Notes under the pieces: model-generated
Told to the model about the DNA's origin: nothing
The model's input: the letters and a program-made list of their open reading frames with translations, nothing else
Database searches by the model: none
Source: Methylobacterium sp. B4
GTDB taxonomy: Bacteria > Pseudomonadota > Alphaproteobacteria > Rhizobiales > Beijerinckiaceae
Reading direction: 5' to 3'
Length of the DNA: 64,000 nt
Assembly: GCF_003201865.1 (NCBI RefSeq)
Contig: NZ_QJJJ01000001.1
Location: 1-64,000, forward strand
Position numbers and translations under genes: made by a program
In this document: positions 22,375 to 31,869 of the stretch, piece after piece
How the letters are laid out: the number at the start of each line of letters is the position of its first letter
Numbering within the stretch: position 1 is the first letter of the stretch

Positions 22375-24003
22375 ATGGCCACCGCCACAGCACATGCCGG
22401 GCATGACGCCCACCACGACCACAAACCCTCCTTCTTCGCCCGCTGGTTCCTCTCGACGAACCACAAGGACATCGGCTCGCTCTACCTGATCTTCGCCTTC
22501 ATGGCGGGCATCGTCGGCGCGTTCCTCTCCTTCGGCATCCGCATGGAGATGGAGGAGCCCGGGCTCCAGTACTTCTCCAACCCGGCGACCTACAACGTGT
22601 TCGTCACCGGCCACGGCCTCATCATGGTGTTCTTCATGGTGATGCCCGCCCTCATCGGCGGTTTCGGCAACTGGTTCGTCCCGCTGATGATCGGCGCGCC
22701 GGACATGGCCTTCCCGCGGATGAACAACATCTCGTTCTGGCTGACGGTCTCCGGCTTCTGCTGCCTCGTCTGCTCGCTGTTCGTCGAGGGCTCTCCCGGC
22801 GCCAACGGCGCGGGCACCGGCTGGACCGTCTACCCGCCGCTCTCCTCCGCTGCCGGCCATCCGGGTCCCGCGGTCGACTTCGCCATCTTCGCGCTGCACC
22901 TCGCCGGTGCCGGCTCGATCCTGGGCGCGATCAACTTCATCACCACCATCCTCAACATGCGCGCCCCCGGCATGACGCTGCACAAGATGCCGCTTTTCGC
23001 CTGGGCGGAGCTGGTGACGGCGTTCCTTCTGCTGCTGTCGCTCCCGGTTCTGGCCGGCGCGATCACGATGCTGCTCACCGACCGTAACTTCGGCACCACC
23101 TTCTTCGATCCGGCCGGCGGCGGTGACCCGATCCTGTACCAGCACCTGTTCTGGTTCTTCGGTCACCCCGAGGTGTACGTGATGATCCTGCCGGCCTTCG
23201 GCATCGTCTCGCACATCATCGCCACCTTCTCGCGCAAGCCCGTCTTCGGCTATCTCGCCATGGCCTACGCCATGGTCGCCATCGGCGTCGTCGGCTTCGT
23301 CGTGTGGGCCCACCACATGTACACTGTCGGCCTGTCGCTCCAGACGCAGTCCTACTTCGTCTTCGCGACCATGGTGATCGCGGTGCCGACCGGTGTGAAG
23401 ATCTTCTCCTGGATCGCGACGATGTGGGGCGGTTCGATCCGCTTCACCGCGGCGATGCACTGGGCGGTGGGCTTCATCTTCCTGTTCACGGTCGGCGGCG
23501 TCACCGGCGTCGTGCTCGCGAACTCCTCGGTCGATAAGTACCTGCACGACACCTACTACGTCGTGGCGCACTTCCACTACGTGCTCTCGCTGGGCGCCGT
23601 GTTCATCATCTTCGCCGGTGTCTACTACTGGTTCCCGAAGATGACCGGCCACATCATCCCGGAATGGGCGGGCAAGCTGCACTTCTGGCTGGCCTTCATC
23701 GGTGCGAACGTCCTGTTCTTCCCGATGCACTTCCTGGGTCTGGCCGGCATGCCGCGCCGCTACGCCGACTACCCGGAGGCCTTCGCCGGCTGGCACAAGG
23801 TCGCGACCATGGGCGGTCACGTCTTCGCCCTCAGCATGGTCGTGTTCCTGATCGGCATCGTGCTGGCCTTCCGCTCCAAGACCCGCGCCGCGGACAATCC
23901 GTGGGGCGAGGGTGCCACCACCCTGGAGTGGACCCTGTCCTCGCCTCCGCCCTTCCACCAGTTCGAGACGCTTCCCAAGATCGTCGACGAGCCGGCCCAC
24001 TAA
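22375..24003 (+). CDS. ctaD: Cytochrome c oxidase subunit I (aa3 type)
   Basis: A 542-residue heme-copper oxidase core with about 12 membrane helices. Ligands are all present: His80 and His401 for heme a, His399 for heme a3, and His264, His313 and His314 for CuB. Tyr268, which cross-links to His264, and the proton-pathway Glu266 lie in FGHPEVY. It reduces O2 to water and pumps protons as the terminal step of respiration. An AAGGATCG ribosome site precedes the ATG. A 12-bp perfect hairpin follows the stop and separates this gene from ctaB. Confidence 0.98.
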   Translation: MATATAHAGHDAHHDHKPSFFARWFLSTNHKDIGSLYLIFAFMAGIVGAFLSFGIRMEMEEPGLQYFSNPATYNVFVTGHGLIMVFFMVMPALIGGFGNWFVPLMIGAPDMAFPRMNNISFWLTVSGFCCLVCSLFVEGSPGANGAGTGWTVYPPLSSAAGHPGPAVDFAIFALHLAGAGSILGAINFITTILNMRAPGMTLHKMPLFAWAELVTAFLLLLSLPVLAGAITMLLTDRNFGTTFFDPAGGGDPILYQHLFWFFGHPEVYVMILPAFGIVSHIIATFSRKPVFGYLAMAYAMVAIGVVGFVVWAHHMYTVGLSLQTQSYFVFATMVIAVPTGVKIFSWIATMWGGSIRFTAAMHWAVGFIFLFTVGGVTGVVLANSSVDKYLHDTYYVVAHFHYVLSLGAVFIIFAGVYYWFPKMTGHIIPEWAGKLHFWLAFIGANVLFFPMHFLGLAGMPRRYADYPEAFAGWHKVATMGGHVFALSMVVFLIGIVLAFRSKTRAADNPWGEGATTLEWTLSSPPPFHQFETLPKIVDEPAH

Positions 24004-24027
24004 GGGGCGGGAACGAAAACAAGGATC

Positions 24028-24060
24028 GCGAGGACCGCCGAGGCGGTCCTCGCTCTTTCC
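24028..24060 (+). terminator. Strong intra-operon hairpin between ctaD and ctaB
   Basis: A perfect 12-bp stem (GCGAGGACCGCC with GGCGGTCCTCGC, two-base centre) is followed by TCTTTCC, 25 bases beyond the ctaD stop. It is likely a partial terminator or mRNA-stabilising structure that lets the structural genes be expressed above the assembly genes. Confidence 0.6.
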
Positions 24061-24159
24061 CGGAGGCCCTGCCGCAGCGGCGGGACCTCCCGCAAAGGGC
24101 GGCGCCACGAGAACGGCGCGATCTTCCCAAGCCAGCACACGCAGTCAGATCAGGTCACC

Positions 24160-25113
24160 ATGACGAGCCTGTCGAACAGCCTCAGCGCCGAGTCCGGCCC
24201 CGCGCCGTTCGCCCCCGCGGTGGGCGGCGAGGTCTCGGACTTTTTCGCGCTCCTGAAGCCGCGGGTGATGGTGCTCGTCATCTTCACCGCGCTCGTCGGC
24301 ATGGTGGTCTCGAACGCCACCGTGAACCCGGTGATCGCCGCGATCTCGCTCCTGATGATCGCCGTCGGCGCGGGCGCCTCGGGCTGCCTCAACATGTGGT
24401 GGGACGCGGACATCGACGCGCTGATGACCCGCACCGCCAAGCGGCCGATCCCCGACGGGCGCATCCGCCCCGACGAGGCGCTGGCCTTCGGCATCGTGCT
24501 GTCGGTCGGCTCGGTGCTGATCCTCGGGCTGGCCTCGAACTGGCTCGCCGCGGGCCTCCTCGCCTTCACGATCGTCTTCTACGCCGTGATCTACTCGATG
24601 TGGCTGAAGCGGGCGACCGCGCAGAACATCGTCATCGGCGGCGCGGCCGGGGCGCTGCCCCCGGTGGTGGGGCAGGCCGCCGTGACCGGCCATGTCGGCA
24701 TCGAGTCGCTGGTTCTGTTCGCGATCATCTTCATCTGGACGCCGCCCCATTTCTGGGCGCTGGCGCTGGTCAAGAGCGGCGAGTACGCCCGCGCCGGCAT
24801 CCCGATGATGCCCAACGTCGCCGGTCCCGCCTCCACCCGCCGCCAGATCGTCGCCTACACCCTGCTGCTCGCCCCCCTCGGCCTCGTGCCGGTGGCGCTC
24901 GGCTTCGGCGGCTGGCTCTACGCCGTGGTCGGCGTGGTCGGCGGGCTCGGCATGCTGGCGGGCGCGGTACAGGTCTACCGGCTGCGCGAGGGCGAGTCCG
25001 AGCGCAAGGCGGCCATGGGCCTGTTCGCCTTCTCGATCCTCTACCTGTTCCTGCTCTTCGCCGCTTTGCTCGCCGAGCAGGGGCTCGGCCTGTTCCGCGC
25101 TGTTCTGGCGTGA
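24160..25113 (+). CDS. ctaB: Protoheme IX farnesyltransferase (heme o synthase)
   Basis: A 317-residue UbiA-family membrane prenyltransferase that adds a farnesyl group to heme b to give heme o, the precursor of heme a for the oxidase encoded upstream. The Asp-rich motif [15 protein letters not shown], the KRPIPDGRI segment and the second motif [10 protein letters not shown] are present, with about nine membrane helices. The ATG at 24160 follows a region with AGGTCACC. It is followed 8 bases later by the coxF-like gene. Length and motifs match other alphaproteobacterial CtaB proteins. Confidence 0.96.
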   Translation: MTSLSNSLSAESGPAPFAPAVGGEVSDFFALLKPRVMVLVIFTALVGMVVSNATVNPVIAAISLLMIAVGAGASGCLNMWWDADIDALMTRTAKRPIPDGRIRPDEALAFGIVLSVGSVLILGLASNWLAAGLLAFTIVFYAVIYSMWLKRATAQNIVIGGAAGALPPVVGQAAVTGHVGIESLVLFAIIFIWTPPHFWALALVKSGEYARAGIPMMPNVAGPASTRRQIVAYTLLLAPLGLVPVALGFGGWLYAVVGVVGGLGMLAGAVQVYRLREGESERKAAMGLFAFSILYLFLLFAALLAEQGLGLFRAVLA

Positions 25114-25121
25114 GGCCCCCG

Positions 25122-25286
25122 ATGTCCGATCTCCCGGAAGGGGTGCGCCCGCTGACGCCGGACGAGGCCAAGGCCCGCCGCAAGCGCTCGATCGCCATCG
25201 CCCTGACGCTGGGGGCGCTGGTGCTGCTGTTCTTCGTGCTGACGATCGCCAAGCTCGGGCCGCAGGTCCTGCAGCGACCGCTCTGA
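25122..25286 (+). CDS. CoxF-like small membrane protein of the oxidase operon
   Basis: A 54-residue protein starting at ATG 25122 (MSDLPEGVRPLTPDEAKARR) with one membrane helix (about 24-44). Small proteins of this kind sit between ctaB and ctaG in many alphaproteobacterial cox operons and are annotated as CoxF or cytochrome c oxidase assembly protein; their exact task is not established. The spacing of 8 bases from ctaB and 12 bases to ctaG indicates co-transcription. The conserved LTPDEAKARRKRSIAIA stretch at the cytoplasmic face is the family hallmark. Confidence 0.8.
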   Translation: MSDLPEGVRPLTPDEAKARRKRSIAIALTLGALVLLFFVLTIAKLGPQVLQRPL

Positions 25287-25298
25287 AGGCGTGAACCG

Positions 25299-25907
25299 AT
25301 GACGGATCCGGGTGAGAGGCAGAAGCAGGCGGCGCGCGGGGCGCGCTGGACGGTGCTCGCCTGCGCGGGCGTCGTGCTCGGCATGGGCGGCCTCGCGCTC
25401 GCCTCGGCGCCTCTCTACGACATGTTCTGCAAGGCGACCGGCTACGGCGGGACGCCCCAGATCGGCGCCGCGCCGGGCGCTTCCACCGGCGAAGCGCTCG
25501 CCCCGGTGACGGTCCGCTTCGACACCAACGTCGCCAAAAGCCTGTCCTGGCGCTTCAAGCCCGAGCAGTCCCGCGTCGAGGCGGTGCCGGGCCAGACCGC
25601 GACGGTGTTCTTCAAGGTCACCAATACCGGCCCGGCACCTGCGACCGGCATCGCCGTGTTCAACGTGCAGCCGGACCTGATGGGGAGCTACTTCGTCAAG
25701 GTGCAGTGCTTCTGCTTCGACGAGCACACGCTGCAGCCGGGCGAGTCGGCCGAGTTCCCGCTGGTGTTCTACGTCGATCCGCGCCTGCGCCAGGATCCCG
25801 ACATCGGCAGCCTCTCGGAGATGACGCTGTCCTACACCTACTACCCCTCGAAGAACGGCTCGCCGGTGGCGGAGGTCGCCAAGCCCCGCGCCGCGAGCAA
25901 TTTTTGA
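25299..25907 (+). CDS. ctaG: Cytochrome c oxidase copper chaperone CtaG/Cox11
   Basis: A 202-residue Cox11 protein with an N-terminal membrane anchor (about 17-37) and a periplasmic immunoglobulin-like domain. The copper ligands Cys137 and Cys139 are in QCFCFDEH, and a third Cys (Cys44 in DMFCKATGYGG) lies near the membrane. It delivers copper to the CuB site of subunit I. It is followed by a 144-base gap, with a GGCCAAGC/GCTTGGCC hairpin at 25923-25947, before ctaE. Confidence 0.97.
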   Translation: MTDPGERQKQAARGARWTVLACAGVVLGMGGLALASAPLYDMFCKATGYGGTPQIGAAPGASTGEALAPVTVRFDTNVAKSLSWRFKPEQSRVEAVPGQTATVFFKVTNTGPAPATGIAVFNVQPDLMGSYFVKVQCFCFDEHTLQPGESAEFPLVFYVDPRLRQDPDIGSLSEMTLSYTYYPSKNGSPVAEVAKPRAASNF

Positions 25908-25922
25908 GGGTTGCAGCGGTGG

Positions 25923-25947
25923 GGCCAAGCGTGACAACGGCTTGGCC
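25923..25947 (+). other. Hairpin between ctaG and ctaE
   Basis: A perfect 8-bp inverted repeat (GGCCAAGC/GCTTGGCC) with a 9-base loop lies 16 bases after the ctaG stop. No T-run follows, so it is more likely an mRNA processing or stability element than a terminator. Confidence 0.4.
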
Positions 25948-26051
25948 GCCGCAGTAGAGGTTTCGAACCGGGGCGCGGCCTTACGCCGAGCCCCCAAGGC
26001 AACAGGGCCCGGCCGTCAGGCGACGGGCAAGGGCTAGGGAGAACAGTTGCG

Positions 26052-26909
26052 ATGGCCGGGGCGCACGCCAAGAACCACGACTACCACATCATCAACCCGA
26101 GTCCGTGGCCGCTGCTCGGCGCGTTCTCCGGGTTCCTGATGGCCTTCGGCGCCGTCTTCTGGATGAAGGGTCTCTCCGCGGGCGGCCTCGCCATCGGCCC
26201 CTACGTGTTCGGCGCCGGCACGCTCGGCGTGCTCTACACGATGCTGTCGTGGTGGCGGGACGTCACCCACGAGGCCAATTCCGGCGACCACACCCGCGTC
26301 GTCCAGCTCCATCACCGCTACGGCATGATCATGTTCATCGCCTCCGAGGTGATGTTCTTCGTGGCGTGGTTCTGGGCCTATTTCGAGGCCGCGCTCTACA
26401 CCGCCGACCCGATCCAGGCGACCCGCCTCGAATTCACCGGCGGCGTCTGGCCGCCCAAGGGCATCGAGGCCTTCGACCCCTGGCACCTGCCTCTCCTGAA
26501 CACGCTGATCTTGCTCACCTCGGGCACGACGGTGACCTGGGCCCACCACGCCCTGCTGCACGGCGACCGCAAGGGCCTAAAGTACGGCCTGTGGCTCACC
26601 ATCATCCTCGGCGTGCTGTTCACCGCCTGCCAGGCCTACGAGTACGCCCACGCCCATTTCGGCTTCTCGGGCTCGATCTACTCGGCGACCTTCTTCATGG
26701 CGACGGGCTTCCACGGCGCCCACGTCATCATCGGCACGATCTTCCTCGCGGTCTGCCTGCTGCGCACCTACCAAGGTGACTTCACGCCCAAGCAGCATCT
26801 CGGTTTCGAGTTCGCCGCCTGGTACTGGCACTTCGTCGACGTGGTGTGGCTGTTCCTGTTCGCCGCCATCTACGTCTGGGGCGCGGGCGCCGGCGGCGCG
26901 GCTCACTGA
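26052..26909 (+). CDS. ctaE: Cytochrome c oxidase subunit III
   Basis: A 285-residue seven-helix CoxC/CtaE. Conserved segments are present in order: [12 protein letters not shown] at the N-terminus, [64 protein letters not shown] and [12 protein letters not shown]. It stabilises subunit I and keeps its proton uptake path active. It is the last structural gene of the oxidase operon, and a classical terminator stands 50 bases behind it. Confidence 0.97.
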   Translation: MAGAHAKNHDYHIINPSPWPLLGAFSGFLMAFGAVFWMKGLSAGGLAIGPYVFGAGTLGVLYTMLSWWRDVTHEANSGDHTRVVQLHHRYGMIMFIASEVMFFVAWFWAYFEAALYTADPIQATRLEFTGGVWPPKGIEAFDPWHLPLLNTLILLTSGTTVTWAHHALLHGDRKGLKYGLWLTIILGVLFTACQAYEYAHAHFGFSGSIYSATFFMATGFHGAHVIIGTIFLAVCLLRTYQGDFTPKQHLGFEFAAWYWHFVDVVWLFLFAAIYVWGAGAGGAAH

Positions 26910-26959
26910 GGCCGAGGGCCGACCGCATACGTCGCCCCACGCGGGCGGCAATCCTGGAA

Positions 26960-26982
26960 GGGCGGCGCGAGCCGCCCTTTTT
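26960..26982 (+). terminator. Rho-independent terminator after ctaE
   Basis: A perfect 7-bp stem (GGGCGGC/GCCGCCC) with GCGA loop is followed by TTTTT. It closes the cox operon before the DUF983 gene. Confidence 0.88.
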
Positions 26983-27039
26983 CACGTGCAGGGCCTCGCC
27001 GGGTTTCCCCTACCGGCGGAGCGAACGAGCGAGCCACCC

Positions 27040-27417
27040 GTGACCCGAGCGACGCCGACCAGCCCGCCCCCCTCCCCGCTTCCGACCGGTCTGCGCGGGC
27101 GCTGCCCCGCCTGCGGCGAGGGCCGCCTGTTCAAGGGATTTCTGGCCGTCGCACCGGCCTGTGAGGCCTGCGGTCAGGACTTTTCCGCCTTCGACTCGGC
27201 GGACGGGCCCGCCTTCTTCGTGATGTCGATCACCGGCTTCGTCGTGGTCGGCGCCGCGCTCTGGCTCGAATTCCGCTACGAGCCGCCGGTCTGGGTCCAC
27301 GCGGTCGTCGCCGGCACGCTCGCGATCGGCCTGAGCCTGCTTCTGGTGCGCCCCCTCAAGGGGCTGCTGGCCGCGATCCAGTTCGCCAACAAGGCCGAGC
27401 AGGGGCGCTTCCGCTGA
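27040..27417 (+). CDS. DUF983 family membrane protein
   Basis: A 125-residue protein from a GTG at 27040. It has a zinc-ribbon-like pair (CPACGEG and CEACGQD, about residues 23-48) and two membrane helices (about 58-78 and 85-105). DUF983 proteins are regularly found between coxC and surf1 in Alphaproteobacteria, so a part in oxidase assembly is inferred from context. The SDFSAFDSADGPAFF-like segment (DFSAFDSADGPAFFVM) is the family core. Its stop overlaps the surf1 ATG by one base (TGATG), so they are translationally coupled. Confidence 0.85.
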   Translation: MTRATPTSPPPSPLPTGLRGRCPACGEGRLFKGFLAVAPACEACGQDFSAFDSADGPAFFVMSITGFVVVGAALWLEFRYEPPVWVHAVVAGTLAIGLSLLLVRPLKGLLAAIQFANKAEQGRFR

Positions 27418-28181
27418 TGGACACCGTCCCGGAACGCACGACCCGCCTGCACGGCTTGGTGGCGCCGAGCCTCGCCACGCTCGTCTGCCTCGCGATCCTG
27501 CTCGGCCTCGGCTTCTGGCAGCTCGCGCGCAAGGGCGAGAAGGAGGCGCTGATCGCCCGCATCGTCGAGCGCTCGCATGTCGAGCCGCCGGCTGCCCCTC
27601 CTCCCTTCGACGCCTGGAATGCGAGGGCCGACGAGTTCGGCCGGGTGCGGGTGACCGGCACCTTCCTGCACGACCGGGAGACGCTGGTGCACGGGCTGGC
27701 GCCGGGTGAGCCCGGCCGGGCGCTTCAGGGCTTCTACGTCCTGACCCCGCTCCGGCGCGACGACGGGACGACGATCCTGATCAACCGCGGCTTCGTGCCG
27801 ACCGAGCTGAAGGACCCGAAGAACCGCGCCGCGGGTCAGGTCGCGGGTGAGGCCACGGTCACCGGCATGCTGCGGGCGAGCGAGACCCGCGGCCTGTTCG
27901 TGCCGGAATCCGATCCGAAGCGCGACGCGTGGTTCACCCGGGACGTCCCGGGAATCGCGGCGGCGCGGGGGCTCACCGAGGTCGCCCCCTATTTGATCGA
28001 GGCGGACGCCACCCCGAACCCCGGCGGCTGGCCCCGCGGCGGCCAGCTCCGGGTCGATCTGCCCAACAACCACCTGCAATACGCCTTCACGTGGTTCGGT
28101 ATCGCCGCCTGCCTGATCGGCGTGTTTTCCGTTTTCGCGTGGCGGCGGTTCCATGATCCGGTGGAGCCGAAAGCCGGCTGA
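27417..28181 (+). CDS. SURF1 family cytochrome oxidase assembly protein
   Basis: A 254-residue SURF1 homologue. One membrane helix lies near the N-terminus (about 18-36, with the conserved GFWQLARKGEKEALI turn) and one near the C-terminus (about 223-243), with a large periplasmic domain between. Family motifs include VRVTGTFLHDRE, FYVLTPLRRDDGTTILINRGFVP and the C-terminal NNHLQYAFTWFGIA. In Paracoccus, SURF1 proteins bind heme a and help insert it into subunit I of aa3 oxidase. It directly follows the DUF983 gene. Confidence 0.95.
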   Translation: MDTVPERTTRLHGLVAPSLATLVCLAILLGLGFWQLARKGEKEALIARIVERSHVEPPAAPPPFDAWNARADEFGRVRVTGTFLHDRETLVHGLAPGEPGRALQGFYVLTPLRRDDGTTILINRGFVPTELKDPKNRAAGQVAGEATVTGMLRASETRGLFVPESDPKRDAWFTRDVPGIAAARGLTEVAPYLIEADATPNPGGWPRGGQLRVDLPNNHLQYAFTWFGIAACLIGVFSVFAWRRFHDPVEPKAG

Positions 28182-28264
28182 GGACGTTGTATCGCTTGGT
28201 GCCCTGTGAGTGGCATCGCGCGTGGGAAAAACCTCCCGCGGCCGCACCCGCGGAGTGCCCCGAG

Positions 28265-28678
28265 ATGCGCACCGTTGCCAGCCTCCTCCTCCTGATCCTG
28301 ATGGGGGCCTCGGCCCGGGCCGACGACGCGGCCCGCACCGCCGCCCGCGCCACCATCGAGCGGCAGATCGACGCCTTCCGCCGCAACGACTCGGCCGCGG
28401 CCTATGCCGAGGCGGCGCCGCAGGTGCGAAGCCTGTTCTCCTCGGCCGAGACCTTCATCGCCATGGTAGAGAAGGGCTACGCTCCGGTGCTCCGCCCGCG
28501 CAGCTACCGTTTCGAGACGGCACGCGAGACCGCAGAGGACGAGATCGCCCAGGGACTGAGCCTTCAGGACGAGGCCGGCCTCGATTGGGTCGCGCTCTAC
28601 ACGCTCCAGCGGCAGGTCGACGGCCAGTGGCGCATCACCGGGTGTCACCTGAAGAAGGCGCCGGGCGAGAAGGTTTGA
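28265..28678 (+). CDS. DUF4864-type exported protein
   Basis: A 137-residue protein starting at ATG 28265, with a signal peptide (MRTVASLLLLILMGASARA) and a mature domain of about 115 residues with an NTF2-like pattern (IERQIDAFRRNDSAAAYAEAAP). Proteins of this shape are annotated DUF4864; the role is unknown. It lies between surf1 and thrC on the same strand. The C-terminal WRITGCHLKKAPG segment is conserved-looking. A longer reading frame from 28187 has no signal peptide at its start and is less likely. Confidence 0.72.
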   Translation: MRTVASLLLLILMGASARADDAARTAARATIERQIDAFRRNDSAAAYAEAAPQVRSLFSSAETFIAMVEKGYAPVLRPRSYRFETARETAEDEIAQGLSLQDEAGLDWVALYTLQRQVDGQWRITGCHLKKAPGEKV

Positions 28679-28763
28679 TCCTGTCGATGTGAGAAACCGG
28701 TCCGGCTCCGCTTCGACACGGCCGAATCGATCGTGTAGAGGGGGCGCCTTCCCGGAGGCATCC

Positions 28764-30176
28764 TTGCTGCACGTCTCGACCCGCGGCGCCGCCGCGCCCT
28801 TGAGCTTTTCCGATGCGCTGCTCGCCGGCCTCGCCCGCGACGGCGGGCTCTACGTGCCCGAGAGCTGGCCGCAGATCAGCCGCGAAGAGATCGCCGGCTT
28901 TGCCGGCCTGCGCTACGCCGAGGTCGCCAAGCGCGTGCTGCGCCCGCTGATCGACGGCGAGATCCCGGACGACGCCCTCGATGCCATGATCGAGACCGCC
29001 TACGCGAGCTTCCGCCATCCGGCGATCTGCCCGCTCACCCAGATCGACGACAACCTGTTCCTGATGGAGCTGTTTCACGGGCCGACGCTCGCGTTCAAGG
29101 ACGTGGCGATGCAGCTGCTCGGGCGGCTGATGGATCACGTGCTGCGGGCGAAGGGCACGCGGGCCACCATCGTCGGCGCCACCTCGGGCGATACCGGGAG
29201 TGCGGCGGTCGAGGCCTTCAAGGGGCTCGATCAGGTCGACGTGTTCATCCTCTTCCCGCATGGGCGGGTGTCGGAGGTGCAGCGCCGGCAGATGACGACG
29301 GTGAACGCGCCCAACGTCCACGCGCTCGCGATCGACGGCAATTTCGACGACTGCCAGAACATCGTGAAGGCGATGTTCCAGCACGGCGACTTCGCCGACA
29401 GGGTGAAGCTCTCGGGCGTCAACTCGATCAACTGGGCGCGCGTGGCGGCGCAGACCGTCTACTACTTCACGAGCGCGGTGGCGTTGGGCGCCCCGCATCG
29501 AACGGTGTCGTTCGCGGTGCCGACCGGCAATTTCGGCGATATCCTCGCGGGCTGGGTCGCCAAGCGGATGGGCCTGCCGATCGAGCGCCTGATGATCGGC
29601 ACCAACGCCAACGACATCCTGGCGCGCACCCTGGAGCACGGTGCCTACGAGCCCCGCGGCGTGCAGCCGACCACCTCGCCCTCCATGGACATCCAGATCT
29701 CCTCGAACTTCGAGCGGCTGCTGTTCGAGGCGCTCCATCGCGACGCCTCGGCGCTCGGCCGCCTGATGGCGGGCCTGAAGCAGTCCGGTGGCTTCACGCT
29801 CAGCCCCGAGGTTCTGGCGAGCGTGCGCGGGGAATTCGACGCCGCTGCCGTGCGCGAGCCCGACGTGGTGGACGAGATCGCCGGCACCTATCGCAGGACC
29901 GGCCTCGTGCTCGACCCTCACAGCGCCATCGGCGTGCGCGCCGGCCGCAAGCTCCTGGAGAAGGACCCGGCCACCCCGGTCGTGGCGCTCGCCACCGCCC
30001 ACCCGGCCAAGTTCCCGGACGCGGTTTCGCAGGCGACCGGCGGCGGACGCCCGGTGCTGCCGCCCCACCTCGCCGACCTGATGACCCGGCCCGAGACCGT
30101 GGCGAACCTAGCCAACGATCAGGGCACCATCGAGCGCTACATCACGGAGCATGCCCGCATCACCCGGGGCGACTGA
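28764..30176 (+). CDS. thrC: Threonine synthase
   Basis: A 470-residue ThrC that converts O-phosphohomoserine to threonine. The PLP-binding Lys112 lies in HGPTLAFKDVAMQ, and the phosphate loop SGDTGSAA and the NSINWARVAAQ segment are present. The TTG at 28764 (LLHVSTRG read as MLHVSTRG) was chosen because family proteins begin at this point and a GGAGG site stands 5 bases upstream; an in-frame GTG at 28689 would add 25 unconserved residues. The next gene, an M16 peptidase, is also its neighbour in many Rhizobiales. Confidence 0.94.
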   Translation: MLHVSTRGAAAPLSFSDALLAGLARDGGLYVPESWPQISREEIAGFAGLRYAEVAKRVLRPLIDGEIPDDALDAMIETAYASFRHPAICPLTQIDDNLFLMELFHGPTLAFKDVAMQLLGRLMDHVLRAKGTRATIVGATSGDTGSAAVEAFKGLDQVDVFILFPHGRVSEVQRRQMTTVNAPNVHALAIDGNFDDCQNIVKAMFQHGDFADRVKLSGVNSINWARVAAQTVYYFTSAVALGAPHRTVSFAVPTGNFGDILAGWVAKRMGLPIERLMIGTNANDILARTLEHGAYEPRGVQPTTSPSMDIQISSNFERLLFEALHRDASALGRLMAGLKQSGGFTLSPEVLASVRGEFDAAAVREPDVVDEIAGTYRRTGLVLDPHSAIGVRAGRKLLEKDPATPVVALATAHPAKFPDAVSQATGGGRPVLPPHLADLMTRPETVANLANDQGTIERYITEHARITRGD

Positions 30177-30210
30177 CGGACCGACAGCGTGACATCCAAT
30201 CCAACCCTCT

Positions 30211-30247
30211 CATCCTGAGGCTCCGTTTCACGACGCACCTCAGGATG
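30211..30247. repeat. Alphaproteobacterial palindromic repeat CATCCTGAGG...CCTCAGGATG
   Basis: A perfect 10-bp inverted repeat separated by 17 bases lies in the thrC-M16 gap. This CCTCAGGATG palindrome is a widely dispersed intergenic repeat in Rhizobiales genomes. It may also act as a weak terminator behind thrC. Confidence 0.7.
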
Positions 30248-30333
30248 TGGATCAGGGTGGGAGACCGGATCGACCGTCCGTTCGTCCGCCTTCGAAAACG
30301 CGGTGAGCCGGACCGAACAGGCACTGAGATCGA

Positions 30334-31629
30334 ATGAACCAGCACTTCTCGACCTTCGGCGCCTCGCCGGGCCTCAGCGTCACCCGGCTCGACAACGGCC
30401 TCACCGTCGCCACCGAGACCATTCCCGGCGTCGCCACCGCGACGCTCGGCGTCTGGGTCGGCGCGGGCTCGCGGCACGAGCGGGCGGACGAGCACGGGCT
30501 CAGCCACCTGATCGAGCATATGGCGTTCAAGGGAACGGCCAGCCGCTCTGCACGGAAAATCGCCGAGGACATCGAGAATGTCGGCGGCGAGATCAACGCG
30601 GCCACCAGCACCGAGAGCACGAGCTACACCGCGCGGGTACTCGGCGAGGATGCGGGTGTCGCCCTCGACGTGCTCGGCGACATCCTCACCCGCTCGATCT
30701 TCGAAGAGGGCGAACTCGCCCGCGAGAAGGGCGTGATCCTCCAGGAATACGCCGCCGTCGAGGACACCCCCGACGACGTGGTCTACGACGCCTTCATCGA
30801 GACGGCCTTCCCCGACCAGCCGATCGGCCGGCCGATCCTGGGCCGCCCCGAGACGATCCAGAGCTTCGACCGGGCGGCGATCGAAGCCTACATCGCCCGC
30901 GAATACGTGCCCGAGCGCATGGTGGTCGCCGCCGCCGGCGCGGTGGAGCACGCCGCCATCGTCGAGGCGGCGCAGCGCCATTTCGGGGATCTGAAGCCGG
31001 TCGAGGCGCCCCCGGTCGTGGCCGGTGTCTATGGCGGCGGCGAGCGCCGGATGCAGAAGCGGCTCGAACAGGCCAACCTCGTGCTCGGCCTGCCCGGCCT
31101 CTCCTTCCGGGACGAGGGCTACTACGCCCTGCACCTGTTCAGCCAAGTGCTCGGCGGCGGGCTGACCTCGCGGCTCTGGCACGAGGTGCGCGAGACCCGC
31201 GGACTCGCCTACGACATCCAGGCCTTCCACTGGCCCTTCGCGGATTGCGGCCTGTTCGGCATCGGCGCCGGCACTTCGGGCGCCGATCTGGCGCAACTCG
31301 TCGAGGTCACCATCGCCACGACCCGGGAGGCCGCCGAGCGGCTCGATGCGGCGGAACTCGCCCGGGCCAAGGCGCAGCTGAAGGTCTCGCTGCTCACCGC
31401 GCTCGAGACGCCCGGCGGGCGCATCGAGCGCAACGCCCGCCAGCTCCTGGCCTGGGGCCGGGTGATCCCGCCGCAGGAACTCATCGCCAAGGTCGACGCG
31501 GTCGAGGTCGAGCACGTCCGCGCCGCCGGCCGGACCCTGCTGCAGGGCGCGCCGACCCTGGCCGCGATCGGCCCGGTGAAGGGCCTGCCGCCGCTGGCCC
31601 GCATCGGCGCGGCTCTTCAGGCTTCGTGA
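30334..31629 (+). CDS. M16 family zinc peptidase (processing-peptidase-like)
   Basis: A 431-residue M16 metallopeptidase with the inverted zinc motif HxxEH at His58-x-x-Glu61-His62 (HLIEHMAFKG). The distal Glu lies in the EKGVILQEYAAVED segment. It has the two-lobed PqqL/MPP-beta layout (N-terminal active and C-terminal domains). The active-site set suggests it is catalytic as a single chain, similar to the bacterial relatives of the mitochondrial processing peptidase beta subunit. The substrate is unknown. There is no signal peptide, so it is cytoplasmic. The ATG at 30334 gives the usual length. Confidence 0.93.
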   Translation: MNQHFSTFGASPGLSVTRLDNGLTVATETIPGVATATLGVWVGAGSRHERADEHGLSHLIEHMAFKGTASRSARKIAEDIENVGGEINAATSTESTSYTARVLGEDAGVALDVLGDILTRSIFEEGELAREKGVILQEYAAVEDTPDDVVYDAFIETAFPDQPIGRPILGRPETIQSFDRAAIEAYIAREYVPERMVVAAAGAVEHAAIVEAAQRHFGDLKPVEAPPVVAGVYGGGERRMQKRLEQANLVLGLPGLSFRDEGYYALHLFSQVLGGGLTSRLWHEVRETRGLAYDIQAFHWPFADCGLFGIGAGTSGADLAQLVEVTIATTREAAERLDAAELARAKAQLKVSLLTALETPGGRIERNARQLLAWGRVIPPQELIAKVDAVEVEHVRAAGRTLLQGAPTLAAIGPVKGLPPLARIGAALQAS

Positions 31630-31712
31630 AGGCGCCCTAGTTCACGGCGCGAAACCACCCGGCATCCGACGCGGATTCCGGAAGCCCAACCCCGTCGAGC
31701 CCGCCGCCAGCC

Positions 31713-31859
31713 ATGAATCCTGTCGCCGTCGCGACCATGCTCGGGATCGCCCTCGGCTTCTTCGGTCTGCTCGCCTACGCGCTGACGGCGGGCGAGTCCT
31801 GGCTGCTCGCCGTGCTCGCCATCGTCGCCATCGGCGTGTTCGTGCGCTGGGGAGAGTGA
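31713..31859 (+). CDS. Small two-helix membrane protein (hypothetical)
   Basis: A 48-residue peptide (ATG 31713, TGA 31857-31859) made of two hydrophobic stretches, about 5-24 and 29-44, joined by the short turn TAGES, ending CGG-type basic/acidic RWGE. I do not recognise it. It lies 83 bases behind the M16 peptidase gene on the same strand and 10 bases before the end of the convergent oxidoreductase gene. The length of the open frame and its consistent hydrophobic pattern favour a real gene, but no homologue was recognised. Confidence 0.5.
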   Translation: MNPVAVATMLGIALGFFGLLAYALTAGESWLLAVLAIVAIGVFVRWGE

Positions 31860-31869
31860 GGGCGCGCCC

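Noticed and set aside
25923..25947. Terminator between ctaG and ctaE
   Set aside because: The inverted repeat is perfect but is not followed by a T-run, so it was listed only as a hairpin.
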